From an uncultured Eubacteriales bacterium (GTDB taxonomy: Bacteria > Bacillota_I > Bacilli_A > RF39 > UBA660), in contig OMQW01000018.1 in NCBI GenBank assembly GCA_900313345.1, positions 1 through 21,904 of the forward strand: a DNA stretch of 21,904 nt. The letters are read 5' to 3'. The translations under genes were made by a program, and so were the position numbers. Shown here one piece after another: positions 6,071-14,117 of the stretch; position 1 is the stretch's first letter; each line of letters opens with the position of its first letter. The notes beneath the pieces were generated by a model that was given only the letters and a program-made list of their open reading frames with translations, was not told the DNA's origin and made no database searches.

Positions 6071-6823
6071 ATGTTAGAACTTAAAAATATACATGCTGTT
6101 ATTTGTGATAATAAAAAAGAAATATTAAAAGATTTAAATCTTACTATAGGTGATGGAGAAGTTCATGCTATTATGGGACCTAATGGTGCAGGTAAAAGTA
6201 CTTTATCTAAAGTTATTATGGGACATTATAGTTATAAAATTACTTCTGGTGATATTATATTTGATGGTAAGAATATAAATGATTTAGAAACTTATAAAAG
6301 AGCTAGACTTGGTATGTTTATTGCAATGCAAGATCCTACTGTTATTGATGGTGTTTCTAGTATAGAATTTTTAAAAGAAGCTATTAGTGAAAAAACTGGT
6401 GAAAAAGTTAATCTTTATTCTTTTATAAAAGATATTGAAAAGAATATTAAAGATCTTAATTTAAGAGATGATATGATTCATAGATCAGTTAATAGTGGAT
6501 TTTCTGGTGGTGAAAAGAAGAAGAATGAGGTTTTACAACTTAAGATGCTTAAGCCTTCATTTATTATTCTTGATGAACTTGATAGCGGTCTTGATGTTGA
6601 TAGTTTAAGGGAATGCTGTTTAAATATTAATAATTATTTAAACGAAAATCCAAAAACTTCAGTCTTAATAATTACTCATTATCCTAAAATACTTTCTTAT
6701 ATTAAACCTAATTATGTTCATGTATTAGAAGATGGTAAAATAGTTAAAACAGGTAGTCATGAATTAGCATTATTTATTGAAAAAAATGGATATACTGGTA
6801 TAAAAGAAATGGTTGAGGAATAA
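6071..6823 (+). CDS. sufC: Fe-S cluster assembly ATPase SufC
   Basis: SufC is the ABC-type ATPase of the SufBCD scaffold that builds Fe-S clusters in the cytoplasm. The 250-residue protein has Walker A GPNGAGKST at 36-44, the Q-loop Gln at 87 in AMQDP and the ABC signature starting at 145 (SGGEKKKNE, the Suf form of LSGGE). The Walker B Asp-Glu pair is at 168-169 within ILDELDSGLD, followed by the H-loop ITHYPK. Length is normal. A GAGGAGGT Shine-Dalgarno precedes the ATG. It is the first gene of sufC-sufD-sufS-sufU-sufB, with sufD starting 4 bases after its stop. Confidence 0.97.
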   Translation: MLELKNIHAVICDNKKEILKDLNLTIGDGEVHAIMGPNGAGKSTLSKVIMGHYSYKITSGDIIFDGKNINDLETYKRARLGMFIAMQDPTVIDGVSSIEFLKEAISEKTGEKVNLYSFIKDIEKNIKDLNLRDDMIHRSVNSGFSGGEKKKNEVLQLKMLKPSFIILDELDSGLDVDSLRECCLNINNYLNENPKTSVLIITHYPKILSYIKPNYVHVLEDGKIVKTGSHELALFIEKNGYTGIKEMVEE

Positions 6824-6827
6824 AAAC

Positions 6828-7451
6828 ATGAATAATATATTAAGTAAGAATAAGGAAATTATTGTTGATAGTTCTAAGACTATTTATGTTAGTAGTTCTA
6901 GTGATATAAGAATTACTAATAATAGTAAATTAATTATCTATTCTATGCTTTTAAATACTAGTTTAAATATTAATGTATACCTAGATGGAGAAAAAGCAGA
7001 GGTAGAACTTCATTTATCTACTATAAATTATGACGATAATAATATAGAAGTTAATGTTTATCATAACAATAAAAATACTATTAGTAATATTTTTAATCAT
7101 GGAGTTAATGCTATAAATAATAGACTTAATTTTAATATTAATGGTTATATTCCAAAGGAAAGTATAAAGAGTATTTGTAATCAAGATAATCAAATTATCA
7201 ATATAAAAAATGGAAAGAGTACTATTTTACCCAAATTATTTATAGAACAGATTGACTCTCTTTCTAGTCATTCTGCATATATTGGTAAATTTAAAGATAG
7301 TTTAATTTTTTATTTAGAAAGTAGAGGAATATCTAGAATTAATGCTTATAAATTATTAATAAAGAGTTTTCTTGTTCCTTTAGAAATTGAAGATGAAAGT
7401 CATGAATACTTAAAAAATATTGACTTTTTAGGAGGTGATTTATTTGAATAG
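6828..7451 (+). CDS. sufD: Reduced SufD (Fe-S scaffold subunit, about half normal length)
   Basis: SufD partners SufB in the SufBC2D scaffold. Here it has only 207 residues, against about 400-440 in most bacteria. The recognisable part is the C-terminal half: a beta-helix-like stretch of alternating strands, then LPKLFIEQIDSLSSHSAYIG, then the hallmark SLIFYLESRGISRINAYKLL. In usual SufD the central motif reads KCSHGATVG. Here the Cys is Ser but the His, which is essential in the E. coli protein, is kept. The start is ATG at 6828 after GAGGA; an upstream TTG at 6813 lacks a ribosome site and overlaps sufC. The gene ends 8 bases inside sufS. The frame is intact, so this looks like a true reduction rather than a recent pseudogene. 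Confidence 0.8.
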   Translation: MNNILSKNKEIIVDSSKTIYVSSSSDIRITNNSKLIIYSMLLNTSLNINVYLDGEKAEVELHLSTINYDDNNIEVNVYHNNKNTISNIFNHGVNAINNRLNFNINGYIPKESIKSICNQDNQIINIKNGKSTILPKLFIEQIDSLSSHSAYIGKFKDSLIFYLESRGISRINAYKLLIKSFLVPLEIEDESHEYLKNIDFLGGDLFE

Positions 7452-8640
7452 AGAAGATTTTCCAGCTTTAAATGATGGAGTTATTTACTTTGATAATAGT
7501 GCTACTACATTAAAACCTAAGTGTGTTATTGATAAGATGAATGATTATTATTCTAATTATTCTTCTAATATACATAGGGGTGAATATAATTTTGCAATTA
7601 GAACTAATAGTGAATATGATGGTGCTAGAGAGATAGTTAAAAATTTTATTAATGCTAAAAGTTCTAATGAAGTAGTATTTACTTCTGGTAGTACTGATTC
7701 TTTAAATAGAATTGCTTTTGGGTTCTTTAAAAATATATTAGAAGAAGGTGATGAAGTTATCCTTAATAAAGGAGAACATGCTTCACTTGTTCTACCTTAT
7801 TTAGTTATGCAAAATGAAATGGGTATTAAATGTGTTTTTGCTCCTTTAGATAAAAAATATGAATTAACAATAGACTCTATATTAAATTCTATAACTAATA
7901 AAACTAAAGTTATTGCTTTAAGCTATATTACTAATGTTATTGGCGATGTTAGAGATATTGAGACTTTATCTAAAATATGTGAAGAGAAAAATATTTACTT
8001 AGTTGTTGATGCTAGTCAAGCTGTTTCACATATAGAAGTTGATGTTCAAAAAATTAATCCTTCTTTTTTAGCTTTTTCTGGACATAAGATGCTTGGTCCA
8101 ACGGGAGTTGGAGTACTTTATGGAAAAGAAGAATTATTAAGAGAAATGAAGCCACTTATGTATGGTGGAGGTATGAATCAATTTTTTGAAGAGGATGGTT
8201 CATTTGAACTTAAAGATATTCCTACTAGATTAGAAGCTGGTACACCACCAATAGCTGAAGTTATTGGACTAGGGGAAGCTTGTTCTTATTTAATGAAAGT
8301 TGGAGTTAATAATATTCATAATCATGAGTTAGAGCTTAAAAAATATTTAATAGATAATTTATCTAAAATAGATAATGTTATTTTATATAATGATAGTTTA
8401 AATTCTGGAATACTTGTATTTAATTTAGATAAAGTATTTGGTCAAGATACAGCTATTTATTTAAATCATTATAATATTGCAGTTAGAGCAGGTAATCATT
8501 GTAGTAAGATGCTTAAAGATGATATGAATATTAAAAATACTTGTAGAGTTAGTCTTCATATGTATAATACACTTGAAGATTGTGATAAATTAATTGATGC
8601 TTTACGAAATAGCAAAGATATATTTAAAATAGTTTTATAG
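7444..8640 (+). CDS. sufS: Cysteine desulfurase SufS
   Basis: SufS is a PLP enzyme that converts cysteine to alanine and passes the sulfur, as a persulfide, to SufU. The protein has 398 residues from a TTG start at 7444, chosen because GGAGGT (7431-7436) lies 7 bases upstream; the earlier GTG at 7435 overlaps that ribosome site. It opens with NREDFPALNDGVIYFDNSAT, typical of group II desulfurases. The PLP lysine is K215 in FSGHKMLGPTGVGVLYG. The catalytic cysteine is C353 in RAGNHCSKM, where most SufS proteins have HHC rather than NHC. It overlaps sufD by 8 bases and is followed by sufU after 12 bases. Confidence 0.95.
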   Translation: MNREDFPALNDGVIYFDNSATTLKPKCVIDKMNDYYSNYSSNIHRGEYNFAIRTNSEYDGAREIVKNFINAKSSNEVVFTSGSTDSLNRIAFGFFKNILEEGDEVILNKGEHASLVLPYLVMQNEMGIKCVFAPLDKKYELTIDSILNSITNKTKVIALSYITNVIGDVRDIETLSKICEEKNIYLVVDASQAVSHIEVDVQKINPSFLAFSGHKMLGPTGVGVLYGKEELLREMKPLMYGGGMNQFFEEDGSFELKDIPTRLEAGTPPIAEVIGLGEACSYLMKVGVNNIHNHELELKKYLIDNLSKIDNVILYNDSLNSGILVFNLDKVFGQDTAIYLNHYNIAVRAGNHCSKMLKDDMNIKNTCRVSLHMYNTLEDCDKLIDALRNSKDIFKIVL

Positions 8641-8652
8641 AAAGGATATATT

Positions 8653-9093
8653 ATGAATGCACTAGAAGATAAAGATATACAAAGAGAAATAATATTAGAT
8701 AATTATCAAAATCCTATGAACAGAGGTTTAGTAAGTGATAGTTCTTATCTAAAAGAAAATACTAATAATGAATCTTGTATTGATAATATAGATATGCAAT
8801 TAAAAGTTGTAAATGATGTTATTGAAGATATTCGATTTGATGGTGAAGCCTGTGCTATAAGCACAAGTGCAACATCAATTATTATTAGAAGTTTAATTGG
8901 TAAGAGTGTTAATGATGCTAGAAAGATTTTACAAAATTATAAGAATATGATTGATGAAGAGGAATATGATAAAGATTTAATTGGTGAACTTTATGTTTAT
9001 AATGAAATAGGTAAACAACCTAATAGAATTAAATGTGCTCTTCTTCCTTATAATGCTGTTTGTAAAATGCTTAATAGATTGGATGAAGTATAA
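8653..9093 (+). CDS. sufU: Sulfur-transfer protein SufU
   Basis: SufU is the zinc-dependent sulfurtransferase that takes persulfide sulfur from SufS and passes it to the SufB-type scaffold in Gram-positive bacteria. The 146-residue protein has the four expected zinc ligands: C42 and D44 (NESCIDN), C67 (GEACAIS) and C128 (IKCALLPYNA). It also begins with the family segment QREIILDNYQNPMNRG. The usual NPxCGD is varied to NESCID, but the ligands are intact. An AAAGGAT Shine-Dalgarno precedes the ATG. It is the fourth gene of the suf operon, with sufB starting one base after its stop. Confidence 0.93.
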   Translation: MNALEDKDIQREIILDNYQNPMNRGLVSDSSYLKENTNNESCIDNIDMQLKVVNDVIEDIRFDGEACAISTSATSIIIRSLIGKSVNDARKILQNYKNMIDEEEYDKDLIGELYVYNEIGKQPNRIKCALLPYNAVCKMLNRLDEV

Positions 9094-9094
9094 T

Positions 9095-10408
9095 ATGGAA
9101 GTTGTTGGATTAAATAAAAAAAACATTCTTAAGATTTCTGAGGCTAAAAAAGACAATGATTTCTTTAAAAATTATAGATTAGATAGTTTTTTTAAATTTC
9201 AAAAGCTTGATATGCCTTCATTTGGACCTAAAGTAGATATTGATTTTGATAAAATAATATATTATAAAAATAGTTTAGTTGATAATAATATTGCAAATGA
9301 TTGGAATAATGTTTTGAAGCCTATTGTTAATGAACTTGATAGTGTAGGAGTTCTTGAAAGTGAAGCTCATATGGGTGGTATTGGTGTTCAATATGAGAGT
9401 GAAGTTATTTATCATAATATGCTTAAAGAAATTGAAGATAAACATGTTATATTTACTTCAATAGAAAATGCTATGAAAGAGTATCCTGATCTTGTTAAAA
9501 AGTATTTTGGTACAATAGTATCTAATAATGAAAATAAGTTTGCAGCTCTTAATGGAGCAGTATTTAGTGGTGGTAGTTTTATTTATATTCCACCTAATAC
9601 TCATTTAGATAGGCCTCTTGAAAGTTATTTTAGAATTAATAGTCGTAATATGGGACAATTTGAAAGAACTTTAATAATAGTTGATCATGATTCTTCATTA
9701 CATTATATTGAAGGATGTACTGCACCTACTTATAGTGATTCATCACTTCATGCTGCAGTAGTTGAAATATATGTTGGAGAAAATAGTAAGTGTCGTTATT
9801 CAACTATTCAAAACTGGGCTCCTAATGTTTATAATTTGGTTACTAAGAGAGCTTTTGTAGAAGAAAATGGTTCTATGGAATGGATTGATGGAAATATTGG
9901 CTCTAAAGTAACTATGAAATATCCTTGTTGCGTACTTAAGGGAGATAATAGTAATGGAACTTGTATTACTATTAGTGTAGCTTCTAAGGGACAAGAACAA
10001 GATAGTGGTGCTAGAATGATTCACTTAGGTAATAATACTCACAGTAAAATTATTTCTAAGAGTATCAGTAGAGGATCAGGTAATGCTACATATCGTGGTA
10101 AAGTTTATATAGATAAAAATAGTAATAACAGTGAATCTATGGTTAAATGTGATACATTAATACTAGATGATATTTCGAAGAGTGATACTATACCAGTAAA
10201 CTCTTGTTATAATGTTACAAGTTCAATAGAACATGAGGCTACAGTTTCTAAGATAAGTGATGAAAATTTGTTTTATTTAGAATCACGTGGTATTACAGAG
10301 GAAAAAGCTACAGAGTTAATAGTACTTGGATTCCTTGATGAATTCAGAAAAGAACTTCCTATGGAATATGCTGTAGAGTTAAATCAATTAATTAAGAGAA
10401 ATTTATAA
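9095..10408 (+). CDS. sufB: Fe-S cluster assembly scaffold SufB
   Basis: SufB is the core scaffold on which Fe-S clusters form, in complex with SufC and SufD. The protein has 437 residues from the ATG at 9095. Recognisable segments include PFAM-type SufB blocks such as SEVIYHNMLKEIEDKHVIFT, YIPPNTHLDRPLESYFRINS, IIVDHDSSLHYIEGCTAPTY, IQNWAPNVYNLVTKRAFVEE and the closing KELPMEYAVELNQLI. In place of the E. coli site with C405, it has the Gram-positive form KCDTLILDDISKSDTIP. The start is uncertain: an ATG at 9083 is also possible, and the frame open back to 9035 is only overlap with sufU. A strong terminator follows, so the operon ends here. Confidence 0.95.
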   Translation: MEVVGLNKKNILKISEAKKDNDFFKNYRLDSFFKFQKLDMPSFGPKVDIDFDKIIYYKNSLVDNNIANDWNNVLKPIVNELDSVGVLESEAHMGGIGVQYESEVIYHNMLKEIEDKHVIFTSIENAMKEYPDLVKKYFGTIVSNNENKFAALNGAVFSGGSFIYIPPNTHLDRPLESYFRINSRNMGQFERTLIIVDHDSSLHYIEGCTAPTYSDSSLHAAVVEIYVGENSKCRYSTIQNWAPNVYNLVTKRAFVEENGSMEWIDGNIGSKVTMKYPCCVLKGDNSNGTCITISVASKGQEQDSGARMIHLGNNTHSKIISKSISRGSGNATYRGKVYIDKNSNNSESMVKCDTLILDDISKSDTIPVNSCYNVTSSIEHEATVSKISDENLFYLESRGITEEKATELIVLGFLDEFRKELPMEYAVELNQLIKRNL

Positions 10409-10439
10409 AGTATCAATTTTAAAAATTGATACTTTTTTT
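10407..10439 (+). terminator. Terminator of the suf operon
   Basis: A 14-bp perfect stem (10407-10420 with 10422-10435, AAAGTATCAATTTT and its complement) is followed by a T run. The left arm begins inside the sufB stop codon. Confidence 0.88.
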
Positions 10440-10546
10440 GTATTTTAATTTAATAAAAAGAATAGATTAATTTTATTAAACTATTGTTATTTATTTTCTA
10501 AATTTATTAATTTGTTACTTTGCAGTATTTTAATTAGTTAATTAAT

Positions 10547-10552
10547 ATAATG
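10547..10552 (+). promoter_or_regulatory. Possible -10 box of ssb
   Basis: TATAAT lies 18 bases before the ssb ATG. The best -35-like hexamer, TTGCAG at 521-526 of this kilobase (10521-10526), is 20 bp away, longer than normal. The rest of the intergenic stretch 10440-10546 is plain AT-rich DNA in which I see nothing else. Confidence 0.35.
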
Positions 10553-10569
10553 CGTGAAAGGAGGAAAAA

Positions 10570-10905
10570 ATGTTAAATCAGGTCGTAATAGTAGGTAGAC
10601 TTTGCCGTGATATTCAGGTTAATGATAGCGAAAAAGGTAAAAAAGTTGCTACTTGTTCATTAGCAGTTCCTAGAAGTTTTAAAAATCACGAAGGTATTTA
10701 TGAAACTGATTTTATTGATTGTATTTTATGGGATGCTATTGCATCTAATACTTCTTCATATTGTAAGAAAGGAGATATTGTAGGAATAAAAGGAAGAATA
10801 CAATCAAGAAAGGAGGAAGAAACTAGTAAAACTATTTTAGAGGTTGTTGCGGAAAAAGTTACATTTCTATCTAGTAAGAAGAATAATGAAGAAGAAGATG
10901 ATTGA
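10570..10905 (+). CDS. ssb: Single-stranded DNA-binding protein
   Basis: SSB coats single-stranded DNA in replication and repair. The 111-residue protein is one OB-fold domain. It opens with MLNQVVIVGRLCRDI and continues with KVATCSLAVPRSFKN, the TDFIDCILWDAIA core and GDIVGIKGRIQSR. It is much shorter than the main SSB of Bacilli (about 160-175 residues). Its tail ends EEEDD and lacks the DDDIPF-type tip that recruits partner proteins, so it resembles accessory forms such as B. subtilis SsbB. AAAGGAGG precedes the ATG. It is not between rpsF and rpsR, the usual place of the housekeeping copy. Confidence 0.9.
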   Translation: MLNQVVIVGRLCRDIQVNDSEKGKKVATCSLAVPRSFKNHEGIYETDFIDCILWDAIASNTSSYCKKGDIVGIKGRIQSRKEEETSKTILEVVAEKVTFLSSKKNNEEEDD

Positions 10906-10922
10906 TAATCACCTTCTTTTTA
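10892..10922 (+). terminator. Terminator overlapping the ssb stop
   Basis: AAGAAGATGATT (10892-10903) pairs with AATCACCTTCTT (10907-10918), with one A-C mismatch, around a GAT loop, followed by T. The TGA stop codon is at the loop. Confidence 0.7.
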
Positions 10923-10966
10923 TTTAACAATTAGTTAACTTTGTTATCTGTTTTATTATTTATTTT

Positions 10967-10972
10967 TATAAT
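10967..10972 (+). promoter_or_regulatory. Possible -10 box of the XRE regulator
   Basis: TATAAT lies 24 bases before the ATG. A weak TTATCT at 10944-10949 gives a 17-bp spacer. Confidence 0.35.
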
Positions 10973-10995
10973 TTTTGTAAACTAGAGGTGGAATT

Positions 10996-11349
10996 ATGTT
11001 ATTTAATAAAAGATTAAAAGAATTAAGAATAATTAATGGATATACTGTAGAGGCATTAGGCAATAGATTAGGAGTTTCTAAAAGCACAATTAGTTATTAT
11101 GAAAGTGGTAAAAGATTTCCTACACTTGATAATTTACAATCTTTAACTGATATTTTTAATGTTTCTTTAGACTATTTAATTGGTAATGATAATTATGTTG
11201 TTGCAGATAATGATTTGGAATATGGGATGCATTTATCTAAAGAAGAAATATTATTTATTAAGGAACTTAGAAAATATCAAGATACTTATAATTACATAAT
11301 TAATGATCCTAAAAGAAGTGCAATTTTAATTGTTAAAAAATTATCTTAG
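10996..11349 (+). CDS. XRE-family transcriptional regulator
   Basis: The 117-residue protein is a small DNA-binding regulator. Residues 5-63 form a Cro/C1-type helix-turn-helix domain: FNKRLKELRIINGYTVEALG, then NRLGVSKSTISYYESGKRFP and LQSLTDIFNVSLDYLIGND. The C-terminal 50 residues are charged and helical (LSKEEILFIKELRKYQDTYN) and may be for dimerisation. The start follows AGAGGTGG. It is a single gene with its own terminator between ssb and the pyrimidine-nucleoside phosphorylase. I cannot say what it controls. Its own upstream region and the adjacent phosphorylase promoter are the nearest candidates. Confidence 0.88.
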   Translation: MLFNKRLKELRIINGYTVEALGNRLGVSKSTISYYESGKRFPTLDNLQSLTDIFNVSLDYLIGNDNYVVADNDLEYGMHLSKEEILFIKELRKYQDTYNYIINDPKRSAILIVKKLS

Positions 11350-11371
11350 AACTTTTAATAGTTCTTTTTTT
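11348..11371 (+). terminator. Terminator after the XRE regulator
   Basis: A 6-bp stem (AGAACT 11348-11353, AGTTCT 11360-11365) has a TTTAAT loop followed by T residues. A near-identical terminator tail and promoter recur at 21845-21878. Confidence 0.7.
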
Positions 11372-11372
11372 A

Positions 11373-11381
11373 TGTTATTAT
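11373..11381 (+). promoter_or_regulatory. Extended -10 promoter of the pyrimidine-nucleoside phosphorylase gene
   Basis: TGTTATTAT matches TGnTATAAT at all but one base. It starts two bases after the T run of the preceding terminator and 31 bases before the ATG. Confidence 0.5.
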
Positions 11382-11403
11382 TCTAATAGAATAGAGGGAT
11401 ATA

Positions 11404-12624
11404 ATGATAAAAGATATTATTAATAAAAAACGTATTGGATTAGAACTTACAAAAGAAGAACTTGATTATTTTTTTAATGGATACTTAAAAGGAAATGTTA
11501 AAGATTATCAAATGAGTAGTTTATTAATGGCTATTTGTATTAATGGGATGAGTTTTGATGAGGTTATTAATTTAACTGATTTATTTATTAATAGTGGAGA
11601 TACTCTTAATTATGAAGAAAAATTTGGTACTATGTGTGATAAACATTCTACTGGGGGCATAGGTGATAAGACTACTTTAGTTGTTGTTCCAATAGTTGCA
11701 AGTTTAGGTATTCCTGTTATAAAAATGAGTGGTAGAGGGCTTGGTTATACTGGTGGAACTATTGATAAACTTGAATCAATTCCTGGTTTTAGAACAGATT
11801 TAAGTGAAGATGAGATTCTCGAATCAATTAATAAATGCGGTGCCTGTATTACTGGTCAAACTAAAGATATTGCTCCTATGGATAAAGTTATTTATACTTT
11901 AAGAGATGTTAGTGGTACAACTTCTTCAATTCCTTTAATTGCTGTTAGTATTATGAGTAAGAAAATTGCACTTGGCGCTTCAAAAATACTTCTTGATGTT
12001 AAGTATGGAAGTGGAGCACTAGTTTCTACAATTGATGAAGCTAAAGAACTTGGGGAATTAATGAAAAAGATTGGTTCTAAATATAATAGAGAGGTTAGAT
12101 ATATTTTAAGTGATATGAATGAACCTCTTGGAATGAGTGTTGGTAATAGTTTAGAAGTTATGGAAGCTATTGTTGTACTTTCTAATAAGATTGATTCTAA
12201 ATTTAAAGATTTATGTATTCTACTTTCTTCAAATATGATTAGTATGGTTAAAGGTATTTCTTTAGAAGATGCTAAGAAACTTGCAATTAATTCTTTAGAA
12301 TCAGGAAAAGCTTATAATAAGTTTTTAGAAATTGTAAAAAATCAAGGTGGAGATATTAATAAATTAGATGTCTCTAAAAATATATTTGAATATAAAGCTT
12401 TGAAAACTGGTACTATTTCTAAAATAGATGCTTTAGGTGTTGGTAAGCTTTCTTTAAGCTTGGGTGCTGGTAGGGTTAATAAAGAAGATAATATTGATTA
12501 CAGTGTAGGAGTTATTCTTAATAAACTTAGCGGTATGGAAGTTAAAAAGGGAGATACTTTAATGTCTATTTATTATAATAATAGTAATTTTAAAATAGAT
12601 GATAATATTATTGAAATAAAATAA
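11404..12624 (+). CDS. pdp: Pyrimidine-nucleoside phosphorylase
   Basis: This enzyme splits pyrimidine nucleosides with phosphate to give the base and (deoxy)ribose-1-phosphate in nucleoside salvage. The 406-residue protein shows the family signature SGRGLGYTGGTIDKLESIPG (109-128) and the phosphate-binding DKHSTGGIGDKTTL region. H81, R167, S182 and K186 correspond, with a constant offset of four, to the active-site H85, R171, S186 and K190 of E. coli thymidine phosphorylase. It is slightly short of the usual 430-440 residues at the C-terminus. GAGGG precedes the ATG. Gram-positive relatives accept both uridine and thymidine; deoA is the alternative name if it proves thymidine-specific. No deoxyribose genes adjoin it. 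Confidence 0.92.
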   Translation: MIKDIINKKRIGLELTKEELDYFFNGYLKGNVKDYQMSSLLMAICINGMSFDEVINLTDLFINSGDTLNYEEKFGTMCDKHSTGGIGDKTTLVVVPIVASLGIPVIKMSGRGLGYTGGTIDKLESIPGFRTDLSEDEILESINKCGACITGQTKDIAPMDKVIYTLRDVSGTTSSIPLIAVSIMSKKIALGASKILLDVKYGSGALVSTIDEAKELGELMKKIGSKYNREVRYILSDMNEPLGMSVGNSLEVMEAIVVLSNKIDSKFKDLCILLSSNMISMVKGISLEDAKKLAINSLESGKAYNKFLEIVKNQGGDINKLDVSKNIFEYKALKTGTISKIDALGVGKLSLSLGAGRVNKEDNIDYSVGVILNKLSGMEVKKGDTLMSIYYNNSNFKIDDNIIEIK

Positions 12625-12650
12625 AAATATATTTTATTTTATTTTTTTTT
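12614..12650 (+). terminator. AT-only terminator after the pyrimidine-nucleoside phosphorylase gene
   Basis: AAATAAAATA (12614-12623) pairs with TATTTTATTT (12630-12639), followed by a run of nine T (12642-12650). The stem has no G-C pair, so it would be weak. It overlaps the stop codon. Confidence 0.5.
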
Positions 12651-12651
12651 G

Positions 12652-12660
12652 TGCTATACT
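12652..12660 (+). promoter_or_regulatory. Extended -10 promoter of the adhesin-sortase operon
   Basis: TGCTATACT matches TGnTATAAT at all but one base and directly follows the T run of the preceding terminator. The expected leader is about 20 bases and holds the AAGGTGA ribosome site. Confidence 0.55.
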
Positions 12661-12686
12661 CTTTTTATAAGGTAAGGTGAAGATAG

Positions 12687-14117
12687 ATGAAAAATAATAG
12701 TCATATGACTAAAAAAATTGCAAGTGCAAATGTAGTTTTAGCTTTTACAATGATGTTCTTTTTAATAACTATGTTTTTTGCATCAAACACTTTAAGTAGT
12801 AGTTTTGCTGCGATTTCGACTCATAATGGTGTTCCTGAAACATTAAATTATAAGGGAAGTCAAGTTAATTGGGACTTTATGGAACAAGATATTGAAGATG
12901 ATCTAGAACTTGTTTTAGGTTTTAACTTTAAAGCAGGTGAAGTTAATCCTGATTATGATATGTATTGTATTGAAGGACAAGTTGGTATTTCTGGTAATGG
13001 TTCTTATACTAATCCTACTAAGATATCTGATGGTTATTCTACTGGCCTTGCTTGGTTACTTGAAAATAGTTATCCAAAAAATAGTAATTCTAGATATATG
13101 AATTCATTCAGTACTCCAGAAGAAAAGAAGTATGTTACTCAATTTGCTATTTGGTATTATTTAGATTTAGTTGGTGCTACTTATAATCTTGATGGTGTAC
13201 AAAGTACTAATCTAACTCAAGTTCAAGTTCAAAGAATTAATGAAATAGCTAGTGGAAATACTGCTGGTAGTATATATGCTAAGAAAGTATTAGAACTTGC
13301 TAATGCTGCTAAAGCTTATAATGATGCTAATAAAGGTGCTGATTCAATTAGTATAGATGCTAATAATATTCAATTCACAGTTAGCGGTGATAACTTAGTA
13401 AGTAATGAAATTGGTGTAAAAGTTAATAAAGATGATTTATTTAAGAATTATACAGCTTCTGTTGCTAATAATGAATTTGGAGCTAAAATAATTGATGTTA
13501 ATAATACATCTAATGAGACATTAACATTTGGAAAAGGAGCTACATTTAAAGTAGTTGTTCCAATTGCTAATATTAAAGATAAAGATAACTTTAATTTAAA
13601 TATTAATGTTGTTGGTAACTTTAGTTCTATTGTTTATCAATATGATGCAGTTAGTGATAATGGTGTTAGTGAACAAAGACCAATTATAGTTGCTGATTTA
13701 ACAACTCCTGCAAATATAACAGTTAATATTCCACTTACAGTAATTACTAAAACTGATATTACTAATGGTAAACCTGTTAGTGGTGCTACATTAGTTGTTA
13801 GTGATAGCAATAATAGTGAAGTAACTAGATTTGTTACTGATGGTAACCCACATTATTTTAGATTAAATCCTGGAAATTATACATTAACTGAAATTACTTC
13901 TCCTGATGGATATGAACTTAATACTGAATCTGTTCCATTTACTGTTAAAAATGATGGTACAATTACTAAAGTTGAAATGAAAAATACTCCAACAACAACT
14001 GTACCAAATACTGCTTCTAGTATTCCTGCATATTTATATGTAGTTGGTGCACTAATTATTATTATAGGTGCTGTAGTTATTTATTTTACAGTTAATCCTA
14101 AAAAGAATAATAAATAA
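12687..14117 (+). CDS. Sortase-anchored surface adhesin with thioester and SpaA/CnaB-like domains
   Basis: This 476-residue surface protein has an N-terminal signal peptide (hydrophobic 15-31, likely cleavage near SSSFA). Residues about 60-215 are a thioester (TQxA-type) domain. C94 in MYCIEG and Q152 in VTQFAIW are the candidate partners of the internal thioester that lets such adhesins bind host targets covalently. Residues 349-434 form a SpaA/CnaB-like prealbumin domain. There K355 (VITKTD), E402 (LTEI) and N433 (KNT) fit a self-forming isopeptide bond. The C-terminus has a sorting signal: VPNTA at 439-443 in place of LPxTG, one transmembrane helix and a basic tail. The gene overlaps the sortase gene by one base, so that sortase is its likely anchoring enzyme. 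Domain calls are from motifs only. Confidence 0.87.
   Translation: MKNNSHMTKKIASANVVLAFTMMFFLITMFFASNTLSSSFAAISTHNGVPETLNYKGSQVNWDFMEQDIEDDLELVLGFNFKAGEVNPDYDMYCIEGQVGISGNGSYTNPTKISDGYSTGLAWLLENSYPKNSNSRYMNSFSTPEEKKYVTQFAIWYYLDLVGATYNLDGVQSTNLTQVQVQRINEIASGNTAGSIYAKKVLELANAAKAYNDANKGADSISIDANNIQFTVSGDNLVSNEIGVKVNKDDLFKNYTASVANNEFGAKIIDVNNTSNETLTFGKGATFKVVVPIANIKDKDNFNLNINVVGNFSSIVYQYDAVSDNGVSEQRPIIVADLTTPANITVNIPLTVITKTDITNGKPVSGATLVVSDSNNSEVTRFVTDGNPHYFRLNPGNYTLTEITSPDGYELNTESVPFTVKNDGTITKVEMKNTPTTTVPNTASSIPAYLYVVGALIIIIGAVVIYFTVNPKKNNK

Noticed and set aside
6813..6827. TTG start for sufD
   Set aside because: It has no ribosome site and overlaps sufC; the ATG at 6828 has GAGGA upstream.
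7435..7443. GTG start for sufS
   Set aside because: It falls inside the Shine-Dalgarno itself; the TTG at 7444 is correctly spaced.
9035..9094. Upstream extension of sufB
   Set aside because: The extra residues are an out-of-frame reading of the sufU end and match nothing in SufB.
9800..10024. Minus-strand open frame in sufB
   Set aside because: It is a shadow of a highly conserved coding region.
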